A DNA stretch of 64,000 nt from Pseudomonas sp. CROZ-RG-20F-R04-15 (GCF_022662375.1 NZ_JAKNQL010000015.1:1-64000), one strand, 5' to 3'; shown: positions 19,713-30,516, counted from the first letter of the stretch. The notes: generated by a model not told the origin, from the sequence alone. Translations and numbers: made by a program.

Positions 19713-19785
19713 GGTTCAAATCTCCTGAAAACAATCAGCAAGGTTTTTTGACTCCGCGACCCGAATTCGGCATCGCGTAACCCTT
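19713..19785 (-). promoter_or_regulatory. ROSE-like RNA thermometer in the ibpA leader
   Basis: In the transcript the Shine-Dalgarno AGGAG (plus 19722-19726) is preceded by CUUGCUGAUUGUUUUC. The UUGCU segment (minus strand of 19736-19741) can pair with AGGAG with a bulged G, the hallmark of ROSE elements that block small heat-shock mRNA translation at low temperature. The upstream part can form further hairpins (CCGAATTCGG). Pairing was judged by eye, not computed. Confidence 0.65.
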
Positions 19786-19813
19786 AGATAGGGACCGCTG
19801 ATTTGATTTCAAG
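19786..19813 (-). promoter_or_regulatory. Sigma-32 type heat-shock promoter of ibpA
   Basis: On the minus strand CTTGAA (19808-19813) and CCCTATCT (19786-19793) are 14 bases apart, close to the sigma-32 consensus CTTGAA-N13/14-CCCCATNT. Confidence 0.75.
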
Positions 19814-19832
19814 AGATTATTTGCAGATTTTT

Positions 19833-20792
19833 TCAGGCCGCTTCGGCAACCGGCAGACCAAGCAAACGCGAGACGTGATCCGGCTCGGTTTCACGGCGCA
19901 GGACGGTAAACAGCTCGGCAGCCTCGGGATAATTACGCGTCAGCATGGCCAGCCATTGCTTCAAACGGCCCGGCGACTGGCGTGCGGTCATCTGCGCTTT
20001 GGCCTGCAGCCAGAAGTCCTGGATCAGCGGCATCAGCTCGGCCCAGCTCATTTCGACCACTTCTTCACCGGCGCGGGCGGCAGCAATCTGTTTGGCCAGA
20101 TCCGGGCGCGACACCAGACCTCGACCGAGCATGATGTCTTCGACGCCGCTGATTTCGCGGCAGCGGCGCCAGTCTTCGACGCTCCAGATATCGCCATTGG
20201 CGAACACCGGGACTTTGACCACGTCCTGCACGCGCGGAATCCACTCCCAATGGGCCGGCGGTTTGTAGCCGTCCATTTTGGTTCGGGCGTGGACCACGAT
20301 GTGCTCGGCACCACCTTCGGCCAATGCCGTCGCGCAAACCAGCGAACCGTCGGGGCTGTCGAAGCCCAGACGCATTTTCGCGGTCACAGGAATATGCGCA
20401 GGCACGGCGCGGCGCACGTGCTCGACGATCTGATTGAGCAGTTCAGGTTCTTTCAGCAGCACGGCGCCGCCACGGGATTTGTTCACGGTCTTGGCCGGGC
20501 AGCCGAAGTTGAGGTCGATGACTTCGGAGCCGAGTTCGCAGGCCAACGCAGCGTTTTCCGCCAGGCACACCGGGTCGGAACCGAGCAATTGCACGCGCAA
20601 TGGCACACCGGACGCGGTGCGCGCGCCGTTGAGCAGCTCAGGGCCGAACTTGTGGAAATAGGCCGGTGTGAGCAACTGGTCGTTGACCCGAATGAATTCG
20701 GTCACGCACCAGTCGATGCCGCCAACGCGGGTCAGCACGTCGCGGAGGATGTCGTCGACCAACCCCTCCATGGGCGCCAGAGCAATTTGCAT
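19833..20792 (-). CDS. dusC: tRNA-dihydrouridine(16) synthase DusC
   Basis: DusC reduces uridine 16 of tRNA with FMN and NADPH. The 319-residue protein starts MQIALAPMEGLVDDILRDVL, has the catalytic Cys region LNFGCPAKTVNKSRGGAVLL and the FMN-binding GDIWSVEDWRRC segment, with the C-terminal helical tRNA-binding domain. It ends 20 bases before the ibpA promoter; no operon partner is seen. Confidence 0.93.
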   Translation of the reverse strand: MQIALAPMEGLVDDILRDVLTRVGGIDWCVTEFIRVNDQLLTPAYFHKFGPELLNGARTASGVPLRVQLLGSDPVCLAENAALACELGSEVIDLNFGCPAKTVNKSRGGAVLLKEPELLNQIVEHVRRAVPAHIPVTAKMRLGFDSPDGSLVCATALAEGGAEHIVVHARTKMDGYKPPAHWEWIPRVQDVVKVPVFANGDIWSVEDWRRCREISGVEDIMLGRGLVSRPDLAKQIAAARAGEEVVEMSWAELMPLIQDFWLQAKAQMTARQSPGRLKQWLAMLTRNYPEAAELFTVLRRETEPDHVSRLLGLPVAEAA

Positions 20793-20860
20793 GGGAAAAC
20801 ACTACTTGAAGAAAAACGTGCGGCAGTTTACTGGATATCGCAAGAAATCGCAGAAACCTT

Positions 20861-20947
20861 GTGGGAGCGAGCCTGCTCGCGAAAGCGGTGGGTCAGTTAT
20901 GCATATATCAACTGACAGACTGCATTCGCGAGCAGGCTCACTCCTAC
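20861..20947. repeat. REP pair (REPIN), head-to-head type
   Basis: GTGGGAGCGAGCCTGCTCGC and a decayed inverted copy (GAGCAGGCTCACTCCTAC) flank a spacer with GGTGGGTCAGT and ACTGAC. It separates dusC from the thioesterase gene. Confidence 0.85.
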
Positions 20948-20950
20948 AGT

Positions 20951-21400
20951 TTAGATATTTGCCGACTCGGGAAGCTGGATCGCCGGGCCGTAGCCCTCGA
21001 TAAACTCGGCCGGCATGCGCTTGGGCTTGCCCGTGGACAGCTCGATACAGACGAAAGTTGTTTGCGCGCGCAACAGCGTGGTGTTGTCACTCGGGCGCTT
21101 GAGCTGGAAATGCCGGGTCATTTTCAGGCGCTGATCCCAATCGACGATCCAGGTCGCCAATTGCAGCTCGTCGCCCTCATAGGCGGCGGCCAGATAATCG
21201 ATCTCGTGACGAACCACGGCCATCGCCCGATCCAGGCGCCGATATTCGACCAGATCCAGGCCCAGACGCTGCGAATGGCGCCAGGCACAACGCTCGAGCC
21301 AGGTCACGTAGACCGCGTTGTTCGCGTGGCCCAGCCCGTCGATGTCCTCGGCGCCTACTTGCAGATCAATGGTAAACGGCGTTGCCCGATCCCAGCCCAT
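20951..21400 (-). CDS. Hotdog-fold acyl-CoA thioesterase
   Basis: The 149-residue protein has the 4-hydroxybenzoyl-CoA thioesterase pattern: the DIDGLGHANNAVYVTWLE segment with the active-site Asp-Gly-x-Gly-His-x-Asn arrangement, then VVRHEIDYLAAAYEGDEL. The substrate cannot be inferred. The start MGWDRATPF is chosen because GGGAG stands seven bases upstream and longer versions overlap the hydrolase gene. It is the third gene of a probable TetR-hydrolase-thioesterase unit. Confidence 0.85.
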   Translation of the reverse strand: MGWDRATPFTIDLQVGAEDIDGLGHANNAVYVTWLERCAWRHSQRLGLDLVEYRRLDRAMAVVRHEIDYLAAAYEGDELQLATWIVDWDQRLKMTRHFQLKRPSDNTTLLRAQTTFVCIELSTGKPKRMPAEFIEGYGPAIQLPESANI

Positions 21401-21446
21401 GCCCCAACTCCCGGTCAATGATTCAACCGGGGCAGTGTAACGGAGC

Positions 21447-22280
21447 TCAGGCCGATTGGCGCGCCTGAAGACTGCGGCCGGCCAGCAGTGATAACACGCC
21501 ATCAACCACACGCGGGTCAGCGAGCACGCGCTGATGACCGCCGCCTTCAAGGCGCAGCAGGCGACTGTCGAACCACGATTCATGGATCAGTTGCGATTCT
21601 TTGACCGAGACGAAATTGTCGTCTTCGGCATGCACGATCAGGCCGGGCATATCCAGTTGATAGTGGGCAACGTCGAGCGTGGCGGCGCGCATACCAACGT
21701 CTTGTTCGACTTGGCGGATGAACGCGGAACGCGCTTTGGGAGGCATGCCGACGTAGCGCGCGAACCCACGCAGTACGCCAAGAATGCGTGCAGGTGCGGC
21801 AATGCTGACGAGAGTTTCGGTGCGTAAACCCAATTGCACGGCAAGCATGGCGCTGGCGCCACCCATGGAATGACCGATCACCGCTTGCAGCGGTGGCAAC
21901 TCCGCAGCCGCTTCAAGCATCGCCCGGGCGAACAACACCACGTTGGCTTCACGCCCCGGCGAACGCCCATGGGCCGGGCCATCGAGCGCGACAACGGTAT
22001 AACCGGCGTCGACCAGTGCGGTAATCAGTGCGGCGAACTGAGTGGGCCGCCCTTCCCAACCGTGCATCAGCAGCACTGTCGGGCCTTGACCCCAGCGCAG
22101 CGCCGAGAGGCCGAAACGTAAAGTGATTCGTTCGGAACTGGCCAGCAATGGCAGCTCCCAATCGCGCAGTGGCAGCGACCGTGGCGTCATGAACGCCAGA
22201 CGCATTTTGCTCGCCACCCGTTGCGGTGCAATCCAGCCCAAGGTGCCATTAACGCCACGAACCCACTTCAACGTGTTCAT
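21447..22280 (-). CDS. Alpha/beta hydrolase
   Basis: The 277-residue protein has the oxyanion segment LMHGWEGRPTQ, the nucleophile elbow GHSMGGAS, and GGGHQRVL supplying the His near the C terminus, all of the alpha/beta-hydrolase fold. The substrate is unknown. It follows the tetR gene by 30 bases in the same direction and is likely under that repressor. Confidence 0.87.
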   Translation of the reverse strand: MNTLKWVRGVNGTLGWIAPQRVASKMRLAFMTPRSLPLRDWELPLLASSERITLRFGLSALRWGQGPTVLLMHGWEGRPTQFAALITALVDAGYTVVALDGPAHGRSPGREANVVLFARAMLEAAAELPPLQAVIGHSMGGASAMLAVQLGLRTETLVSIAAPARILGVLRGFARYVGMPPKARSAFIRQVEQDVGMRAATLDVAHYQLDMPGLIVHAEDDNFVSVKESQLIHESWFDSRLLRLEGGGHQRVLADPRVVDGVLSLLAGRSLQARQSA

Positions 22281-22310
22281 CGCTCTCTCCTCAGGCGTGT
22301 TGCCTTCAGG

Positions 22311-22850
22311 TCAACGCACCGCCGACTTGGCAGCGCGCAGCAATCGATCGGATAAATCTCCCGGGCCGAGCGCTCTTGCGAGGGCCAGACCACCCACCAT
22401 CAAGGCCACATCAGCCAAGGCTTTGTCGGTGTCCTCAGGGCTGGACGCCAACTGCGCAATCATCAATTCCAGGTGTTCGTTGAGCGCGATGCGGAACGAT
22501 TCCGGCAAACGGCCCAATTCGCCGATCGACGCTGGAATCGGACACGCCGCGTCACTGGAATCACGATGTTTGCGCGACAGGTAGAACGCAGCGACCAGGG
22601 CACGACGCTCTTCGCCGGTCAGTTCGGTATCCATGTCGGCAATCAGGTCGCGGCGGCGACCGAGCAATTGCTTGAACGCTTCGAGCATCATCGCGTCCTT
22701 GCTTTCGAAGTGCGCATAGAAGCCACCGACGGTCAGGCCGGCTGCGCCCATCACTTCGCCCACGCTAGGATCCGCCGGGCCACGCTGAATCAGTGCGGCG
22801 CTGGCAGCCTTGAGGATGCGTTCGCGGGTTTGAGCTTTTTTATCGTTCAT
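22311..22850 (-). CDS. TetR-family repressor
   Basis: The 179-residue protein has an N-terminal helix-turn-helix with GLTVGGFYAHFESKDAMMLEAF and a ligand-binding C-terminal half including the Cys in DAACPIPASIGELGR. It is the first gene of the unit with the hydrolase and thioesterase. A perfect inverted repeat stands 24 bases before its start, so autorepression and control of the unit are probable. Confidence 0.88.
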   Translation of the reverse strand: MNDKKAQTRERILKAASAALIQRGPADPSVGEVMGAAGLTVGGFYAHFESKDAMMLEAFKQLLGRRRDLIADMDTELTGEERRALVAAFYLSRKHRDSSDAACPIPASIGELGRLPESFRIALNEHLELMIAQLASSPEDTDKALADVALMVGGLALARALGPGDLSDRLLRAAKSAVR

Positions 22851-22874
22851 CGTTGCCTCCGAATATTACGACTA

Positions 22875-22899
22875 GAATATTATTCGCATAATAATATTC
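22875..22899. promoter_or_regulatory. Probable TetR operator
   Basis: GAATATTATT and AATAATATTC form a perfect ten-base inverted repeat around CGCAT, just upstream of the tetR gene. A further partial copy (GAATATTACG) lies at 22861. Size and symmetry fit a TetR operator. Confidence 0.7.
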
Positions 22900-22973
22900 C
22901 GCAAGTCAAGAATATGACCGCTGGTCTGAAGCACAGTGTAAGGAAAAAGGAGAGTTGGCCAAACGCCAGACAA

Positions 22974-23010
22974 ACAAAAGGGCCATTCAATAATTGAATG
23001 ACCCTTATAA
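22974..23010 (-). terminator. Terminator of the tRNA operon
   Basis: On the minus strand AGGGTCATTCAA and TTGAATGGCCCT pair around a short loop, then TTTTGTTTG. A smaller GC hairpin (CCCGC/GCGGG, 23013-23027) precedes it. Confidence 0.7.
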
Positions 23011-23032
23011 AATCCCGCAGAGCGGGTAATCG

Positions 23033-23108
23033 TGGCGTCCCCTAGGGGACTCGAACCCCTGTTACCGCCGTGAAAGGGCGGTGTCCTAGGCCACTAGACG
23101 AAGGGGAC
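23033..23108 (-). tRNA. tRNA-Glu (TTC), copy 1
   Basis: A 76-base cloverleaf with encoded CCA. The acceptor stem GTCCCCT pairs with AGGGGAC, and the anticodon loop CTTTCAC reads TTC. Identical in sequence to the gene at 23318-23393. Confidence 0.95.
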
Positions 23109-23188
23109 ACAAACCTTCTATACAACTGATCAGTGCTGAGATCTGATCGATTCAAGGCCGGTGTGGCCAGACCTTGAACGTGTAAAAT

Positions 23189-23264
23189 TGGTGGAGCTTA
23201 GCGGGATCGAACCGCTGACCTCCTGCATGCCATGCAGGCGCTCTCCCAGCTGAGCTAAAGCCCC
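23189..23264 (-). tRNA. tRNA-Ala (GGC), copy 1
   Basis: A 76-base cloverleaf with encoded CCA; anticodon arm CCTGC-ATGGCAT-GCAGG gives GGC. The acceptor arms are GGGGCTT/AAGCTCC and the T stem is AGCGG/CCGCT. Confidence 0.95.
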
Positions 23265-23317
23265 GGATTTTTCGCCTCGCGGCGGAGCGACATCTTGCAA
23301 CATCGCTTCTGTAAAAC

Positions 23318-23393
23318 TGGCGTCCCCTAGGGGACTCGAACCCCTGTTACCGCCGTGAAAGGGCGGTGTCCTAGGCCACTAGACGAAGGGGAC
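23318..23393 (-). tRNA. tRNA-Glu (TTC), copy 2
   Basis: Same 76-base sequence as copy 1, 285 bases away. The flanking spacers are also similar, showing a tandem duplication of the Glu-Ala unit. Confidence 0.95.
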
Positions 23394-23473
23394 GCAAACC
23401 CTTCTATACAACTGATCAACGCTGAGCGTTGATCGCTTCAAGGCCGGTGTGGCCAGACCTCGAAGTGTAAAAT

Positions 23474-23549
23474 TGGTGGAGCTAAACGGGATCGAACCGT
23501 TGACCTCCTGCATGCCATGCAGGCGCTCTCCCAGCTGAGCTATAGCCCC
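23474..23549 (-). tRNA. tRNA-Ala (GGC), copy 2
   Basis: Promoter-proximal gene of the array, with encoded CCA and GGC anticodon. It differs from copy 1 by paired changes: acceptor GGGGCTA/TAGCTCC and T stem AACGG/CCGTT, so base pairing is kept. Confidence 0.95.
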
Positions 23550-23582
23550 TCATCGTTGATGTCATCGCTGAGGACGGGGCGA

Positions 23583-23611
23583 ATCTTAAGGGCGTATCGA
23601 AAGTCTGTCAA
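23583..23611 (-). promoter_or_regulatory. Strong sigma-70 promoter of the tRNA array
   Basis: On the minus strand TTGACA (23606-23611) and TAAGAT (23583-23588) are 17 bases apart, followed by a GC-rich CGCCCCG discriminator. The first tRNA begins about 33 bases downstream. Confidence 0.8.
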
Positions 23612-23691
23612 ACTTATTTTTGAAATTTTTCAAAGTTTTTCGTCGGCATAACAATCACTTACCGCCCTCCCCCCGTAAATTCGGGAGAAGC

Positions 23692-23726
23692 GCCGAAGGC
23701 ACGATCAAAAGATCGCAGCCTTCGGC
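23692..23726. repeat. Intergenic palindrome downstream of gltX
   Basis: GCCGAAGGC ... GCCTTCGGC encloses CGATC-AAAA-GATCG. Without a T run it is a poor terminator; it looks like a dispersed Pseudomonas palindrome. Confidence 0.6.
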
Positions 23727-23750
23727 AGCTCCCACAGAGAACAAAAATGC

Positions 23751-25232
23751 TTAAGCGATAGCGCCCAGCAGCTTTTCCCACTCTTTGTTTTCTTTCTTCG
23801 ACACGCCGCCCAGCAGGTCAATCGCCTGACGCAGACGGAAACGGGTCAGATCCGGGCCAATGATTTCCATTGCATCAAGCACCGACACCGAACTCGCCTG
23901 CCCGGTGATCGCGGCAAACATCAGCGGCATCGCATCGCGCAGTTTCAACTCCAGCGATTCGACCACTGCCTGAATCGTCGCGGTGATGTTGTCCTTCTCC
24001 CACTGACGCAGGCTTTCCAGCTTCCACAGGATCAACTGCATCAACTGACGAACCTGATCACCCGAGAGCTTCTTCGATTCGAACAGCTTGGCATCCGGGT
24101 TAACGCCACCGGCGAAGAAGAACCCGCCCAGCGGTGCAACCTGGCTGAAGGTTTCAACGCGGCCCTGCACCAACGGCGCGATCTTCATCATGTATTCCGG
24201 GTTCAACGCCCAGGTCTGCAAACGGCTGGCGAACTCTTCCACCGGCAGATCACGCAGCCACTGGCCGTTGAGCCACGACAGCTTCTCGATGTCGAAGATC
24301 GGCCCGCCAAGGGACACACGCTTGAGATCGAAGTTGTCGACCATTTCCTGCAGCGAGAACTTTTCGCGCTCGTCCGGCATCGACCAGCCCATGCGACCGA
24401 GGTAGTTGAGCATCGCTTCCGGCATGAAGCCCATGCGCTCGTAGAACGTTACCGAGGTCGGGTTCTTGCGCTTGGACAGCTTGCTCTTGTCCGGGTTACG
24501 CAGCAGCGGCATGTAGCACAGCTCTGGTTGTTCCCAGCCGAAGTATTCGTACAGCAGAATCAGTTTCGGCGCCGATGGCAGCCACTCTTCGCCGCGCAGC
24601 ACGTGAGTGATGCCCATCAGGTGATCGTCGACGACGTTGGCGAGGAAGTACGTCGGCAGGCCGTCGGTCTTCATCAGCACTTGCATGTCCATGCGATCCC
24701 ACGGGATCTCGACATCGCCACGCAGCATGTCCGGGACGACGCAAACGCCTTCGCTCGGCACTTTCATGCGGATCACGTGGGGTTCGCCAGCCGCCAGGCG
24801 GGACGCGACTTCTTCTTTCGACAGCAGCAGCGCGCGGCCGTCATAGCGTGGGGTTTCGCCGCGAGCCATTTGCTCGGCGCGCATCTGATCGAGTTCTTCA
24901 GCGGTGCAGAAGCATGGGAACGCATGGCCCATGTCGACCAGTTGCTGGCAGTACTTCTGATAGATATCGCCACGCTCGCTCTGACGGTATGGACCGTGCG
25001 GGCCGCCAACGTCCGGGCCTTCGCTCCAGTCGATACCCAACCAGCGCAGGGCGTCGAAGATCTGCTGTTCGGACTCGCGGGTCGAACGCAACTGGTCGGT
25101 GTCTTCGATCCGCAGGATGAACTCACCGCCATGCTGCTTGGCAAAGCAGTAGTTGAACAATGCGATGTAAGCGGTACCTACGTGGGGATCCCCGGTAGGC
25201 GATGGCGCGATGCGAGTGCGGACGGTGGTCAT
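23751..25232 (-). CDS. gltX: Glutamyl-tRNA synthetase
   Basis: GltX charges tRNA-Glu. The 493-residue protein starts MTTVRTRIAPSPTGDPHVG with the HIGH-like HVGT motif, has the KMSKS-type signature as KLSKRKNP, and the C-terminal anticodon-binding helical domain. It lies downstream of a tRNA-Glu/Ala array with the same orientation, but the array has its own promoter and terminator further along. The start is placed at MTTVRT, with the preceding codons having no family match. Confidence 0.97.
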   Translation of the reverse strand: MTTVRTRIAPSPTGDPHVGTAYIALFNYCFAKQHGGEFILRIEDTDQLRSTRESEQQIFDALRWLGIDWSEGPDVGGPHGPYRQSERGDIYQKYCQQLVDMGHAFPCFCTAEELDQMRAEQMARGETPRYDGRALLLSKEEVASRLAAGEPHVIRMKVPSEGVCVVPDMLRGDVEIPWDRMDMQVLMKTDGLPTYFLANVVDDHLMGITHVLRGEEWLPSAPKLILLYEYFGWEQPELCYMPLLRNPDKSKLSKRKNPTSVTFYERMGFMPEAMLNYLGRMGWSMPDEREKFSLQEMVDNFDLKRVSLGGPIFDIEKLSWLNGQWLRDLPVEEFASRLQTWALNPEYMMKIAPLVQGRVETFSQVAPLGGFFFAGGVNPDAKLFESKKLSGDQVRQLMQLILWKLESLRQWEKDNITATIQAVVESLELKLRDAMPLMFAAITGQASSVSVLDAMEIIGPDLTRFRLRQAIDLLGGVSKKENKEWEKLLGAIA

Positions 25233-25460
25233 GGCATGTCTCGAAAAGAATGAAAAGCAAAACAATCAAGCGGCGAATGGTAACAGGCGACACCCGCCCC
25301 GCTCCAGCGGGCAGGGCATTTAAGCCAAGTTTGCGTCTGTAACGCCCGTAAGCCGTGGTGAATGGGCAAATATCAACGGATGGCATTTACCGTTTATCGG
25401 CTGTATGCCAGATTCGCCTGCTGATAACTTTCCTTACAATTCCTCGACTACAGTTTGCCC

Positions 25461-26510
25461 ATGCCTGCCCAACTCAAGCGTCGCCTGTTGATTTTCCTGC
25501 TGCTCGTCCTGCTGATTGCCGGGGGCTTTTTCGCCCATTGGTTTTTCAAGGGACGCTTTTATGAAAGCACCGACAACGCCTATGTCCAGGGCGAAATCAC
25601 CCGTGTGTCGAGCCAATTGAGCGCGCGCATCGATGAAGTGCTGGTGCAGGACAATCAGCACGTGGAAAAAGGCCAACTGCTGGTGCGCCTCGAGCCGAAT
25701 GATTTCCGCCTGGCCATTGATCGCGCCAACGCCGCTCTCGCCACTCGCGAAGCTGAACGCCTGCAAGCGCAGAGCAAACTCACCCAGCAATCGAGCCTGA
25801 TCGCCGCCAGCGATGCGCAAGTGGCGACCACACAAGCAACGCTGGGCCGTTCGCAGATGGATTTGTCGCGAGCGGAAACCCTGCGCAAGCCCGGTTATGT
25901 TTCCGAAGAACGCGTGACCACCCTCTCCGCTGACGCGCATATCGCCCGCTCGCAAGTGGCCAAGGCGCAGGCTGATGCGCAAGGCCAGCGCCAACAGGTC
26001 AACGCCCTGAACGCGGAAATCAAACGCCTCGACGCACAGATCGCCAACGCTCGCGCCGATCTGGCGCAAGCCGAACTCAACCTGACCCGCAGCGAAATCC
26101 ACGCGCCAATCAGTGGTCTGGTCGGACAGCGCGCCGCCCGTAACGGTCAAGTGGTGCAGGCCGGCGCCTATCTGCTGTCGATCGTCCCGGACGAAGACAT
26201 CTGGGTACAGGCCAACTTCAAGGAAACCCAGATCGGCCACATGCAGCCCGGGCAAAAAGCCGAGCTGACCTTTGATGCGTATGGCGACACGCCGATCGAA
26301 GCGCGGGTCGACAGCCTGTTCGCCGCCTCCGGCGCGCAATTCAGTCTGCTGCCGCCGGACAACGCCACCGGCAACTTCACCAAGGTCGTGCAGCGGATTC
26401 CGGTAAAACTGACCTTCAAGGCCGATAACCCGCTGCACGGCAAGATCCGTCCGGGCATGTCGGTGACCGCCACCGTGAACATCAAAGACGCCCCGGACAA
26501 TGGCCGGTGA
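25461..26510 (+). CDS. HlyD/EmrA-family membrane fusion protein
   Basis: The 349-residue periplasmic adaptor links an inner-membrane MFS pump to an outer-membrane channel. It has one N-terminal membrane span (LLIFLLLVLLIAGGFFAHWF), a biotinyl-lipoyl domain (about 45-90, ENVH-like NQHVEKGQLLVRLEP), a Gln/Ala-rich coiled-coil hairpin (about 90-205) and a beta barrel (EIHAPISGLVGQR onward). It overlaps the next gene by 11 bases, showing a two-gene operon. Drug specificity cannot be read. Confidence 0.9.
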   Translation: MPAQLKRRLLIFLLLVLLIAGGFFAHWFFKGRFYESTDNAYVQGEITRVSSQLSARIDEVLVQDNQHVEKGQLLVRLEPNDFRLAIDRANAALATREAERLQAQSKLTQQSSLIAASDAQVATTQATLGRSQMDLSRAETLRKPGYVSEERVTTLSADAHIARSQVAKAQADAQGQRQQVNALNAEIKRLDAQIANARADLAQAELNLTRSEIHAPISGLVGQRAARNGQVVQAGAYLLSIVPDEDIWVQANFKETQIGHMQPGQKAELTFDAYGDTPIEARVDSLFAASGAQFSLLPPDNATGNFTKVVQRIPVKLTFKADNPLHGKIRPGMSVTATVNIKDAPDNGR

Positions 26511-28050
26511 TGCGCTGATCCGCCCGGTCGGCGAACCGACCCGGCGCGATTGGATTGCAGTGATGAGCGTGATGCTCGGCGCCTTTATGGCCGTGCTCGA
26601 CATCCAGATCACCAACTCATCGCTCAAAGACATCCAGGGCGCGTTGTCGGCGACGCTGGAAGAAGGCTCGTGGATTTCCACTTCGTATCTGGTCGCGGAG
26701 ATCATCATGATCCCGCTGACCGCGTGGCTGGTGCAGTTGCTCTCGGCGCGGCGACTGGCGGTGTGGGTGTCGCTGGGGTTTCTGGTTTCCTCGCTGCTGT
26801 GCTCGATGGCCTGGAGCCTGGAAAGCATGATTGTCTTTCGCGCCATGCAAGGTTTTACCGGCGGCGCGCTGATCCCGCTGGCGTTCACCCTGACCCTGAT
26901 CAAACTCCCCGAACACCACCGCGCCAAAGGCATGGCGATGTTCGCCATGACCGCCACCTTCGCGCCGTCCATCGGCCCGACGCTGGGCGGCTGGCTCACG
27001 GAAAACTGGGGCTGGGAATACATCTTCTATATCAACATTCCGCCGGGCCTGATCATGATCGCCGGGTTGATGTACGGACTGGAGAAGAAAGAAGCGCACT
27101 GGGAATTGCTGAAAAGCACCGACTACACCGGCATCCTCACGCTAGGGATTGGCCTCGGTTGCTTGCAGGTGTTTCTTGAAGAAGGCCATCGCAAGGACTG
27201 GCTCGAATCGAGCCTGATCGTGACGCTGGGCAGCATTGCGCTGGTGAGCCTGATCACCTTTGTGATCGTGCAGATTTCCAAACCCAATCCACTGATCAAC
27301 CTGGGCATTCTGCGTAATCGCAACTTCGGTTTATCGAGTATTTCCAGCCTGGGGATGGGGGTCGGGTTGTACGGCTCGATTTATTTGTTGCCGTTGTATC
27401 TGGCGCAGATCCAGAACTACAACGCCCTGCAGATCGGCGAAGTGATCATGTGGATGGGCGTGCCGCAGCTGTTTCTGATTCCACTGGTGCCGAAGCTGAT
27501 GAAGATCATTTCACCGAAATGGTTGTGCACGCTGGGGTTCGGATTGTTTGGTCTGGCGAGTTTTTCGTCGGGGGTGCTCAACCCGGATTTCGCCGGGCCG
27601 CAGTTCAATCAGATTCAGATTATCCGAGCGTTAGGGCAGCCGCTGATCATGGTAACCATTTCGCTGATCGCCACGGCGTACATCCTGCCGCAGGACGCGG
27701 GGTCGGCGTCGAGTCTGTTCAATATCCTGCGAAATCTGGGAGGCGCGATTGGTATTGCCCTGCTCGCGACGCTACTGGACGCGCGCACCAAGACGTACTT
27801 CGATTATCTGCGTGAGGCGGTGGTGCCGACCAACCCGCAGGTGGCCGAGCGACTGGCGTCGATGACCGATCGGTTTGGCAGTGATACGGCGGCGTTGGGT
27901 AAGTTGAGTGAGATCGTCCATCAGCAGGCAGCGATCATGGCTTACAACGATGCGTTTCACTTTGTCGGGATTGCGCTGGGGATCAGCATGCTCGCCGTCT
28001 TGTTGACCAAGAAATTGCCACAAGGATTGAAGGCTGGGGAGTCTCATTAA
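26500..28050 (+). CDS. DHA2-type MFS efflux transporter (EmrB-like)
   Basis: The 516-residue protein is a 14-span proton antiporter of the DHA2 family. Visible signatures are GAFMAVLDIQITNSSLKDIQ in span 1 (motif D-like) and PSIGPTLGGWLTENWGWEYIFYI in span 5 (motif C). It starts inside the adaptor gene, so the two are translated together as a drug or solvent exporter, probably with a separate TolC-like channel encoded elsewhere. Confidence 0.92.
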   Translation: MAGDALIRPVGEPTRRDWIAVMSVMLGAFMAVLDIQITNSSLKDIQGALSATLEEGSWISTSYLVAEIIMIPLTAWLVQLLSARRLAVWVSLGFLVSSLLCSMAWSLESMIVFRAMQGFTGGALIPLAFTLTLIKLPEHHRAKGMAMFAMTATFAPSIGPTLGGWLTENWGWEYIFYINIPPGLIMIAGLMYGLEKKEAHWELLKSTDYTGILTLGIGLGCLQVFLEEGHRKDWLESSLIVTLGSIALVSLITFVIVQISKPNPLINLGILRNRNFGLSSISSLGMGVGLYGSIYLLPLYLAQIQNYNALQIGEVIMWMGVPQLFLIPLVPKLMKIISPKWLCTLGFGLFGLASFSSGVLNPDFAGPQFNQIQIIRALGQPLIMVTISLIATAYILPQDAGSASSLFNILRNLGGAIGIALLATLLDARTKTYFDYLREAVVPTNPQVAERLASMTDRFGSDTAALGKLSEIVHQQAAIMAYNDAFHFVGIALGISMLAVLLTKKLPQGLKAGESH

Positions 28051-28066
28051 GACCGAGTCGCCGCCA

Positions 28067-28140
28067 TTCGCGAGCAAGCTCGCTCCCACTTTGGATCTGT
28101 GTCGTGCACAAATCCCCGTGGGAGCGAGCCTGCTCGCGAA
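28067..28140. repeat. REP pair (REPIN), tail-to-tail type
   Basis: TTCGCGAGCAAGCTCGCTCC and GGAGCGAGCCTGCTCGCGAA face each other around a spacer with GCACAAATCCCC. The spacer resembles that at 42636-42710. It lies between the convergent emrB-like and uvrB genes. Confidence 0.85.
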
Positions 28141-28163
28141 GAGGCCCGCTCAGGCGATGAAGA

Positions 28164-30179
<2,016 letters not shown>

Positions 30180-30516
30180 AAACACCTCTGGAATCGCGGC
30201 ATTCCGAGTAAAGCGGAGCACCACGGGGACGACCGCAAACGACCGGTGTCGCGCAAGAAAAAAGCTGGATTGTGCTCAATGTGGTGGCGATTGCCTCACC
30301 TTTCAAGGCAAACGTCCTACATCCGGTAAAGACTCTGACACGCGCAGTCGACTAACGGTCAAGAAATAATCGGAAAAACTTGGCCTAAAAGCCGAATCGC
30401 CTGTCGCCATTGTTCAGTAATGGCCTCTATACTAGCTCCCCGTTTGTGCACCGCTCTAGTGCATCCGGCTGGAGCGCGACACGTCCCTCCATTCTCCATT
30501 CAGAGCCGCCGCAATA
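30180..30516. other. Divergent intergenic region between uvrB and the aminotransferase gene
   Basis: 337 bases without a gene. A -10-like TATACT is at 30428-30433 for the plus-strand gene, with no good -35. TGCAC/GTGCA (30447-30463) could form a small hairpin in its leader. No LexA-type CTG-N10-CAG box was found for uvrB. Confidence 0.4.

Noticed and set aside
23692..23726. gltX terminator
   Set aside because: The stem is strong, but no T run follows on the minus strand, so it is listed as a palindromic repeat.
30180..30300. LexA (SOS) box before uvrB
   Set aside because: No CTG-N10-CAG sequence was found in the upstream region.
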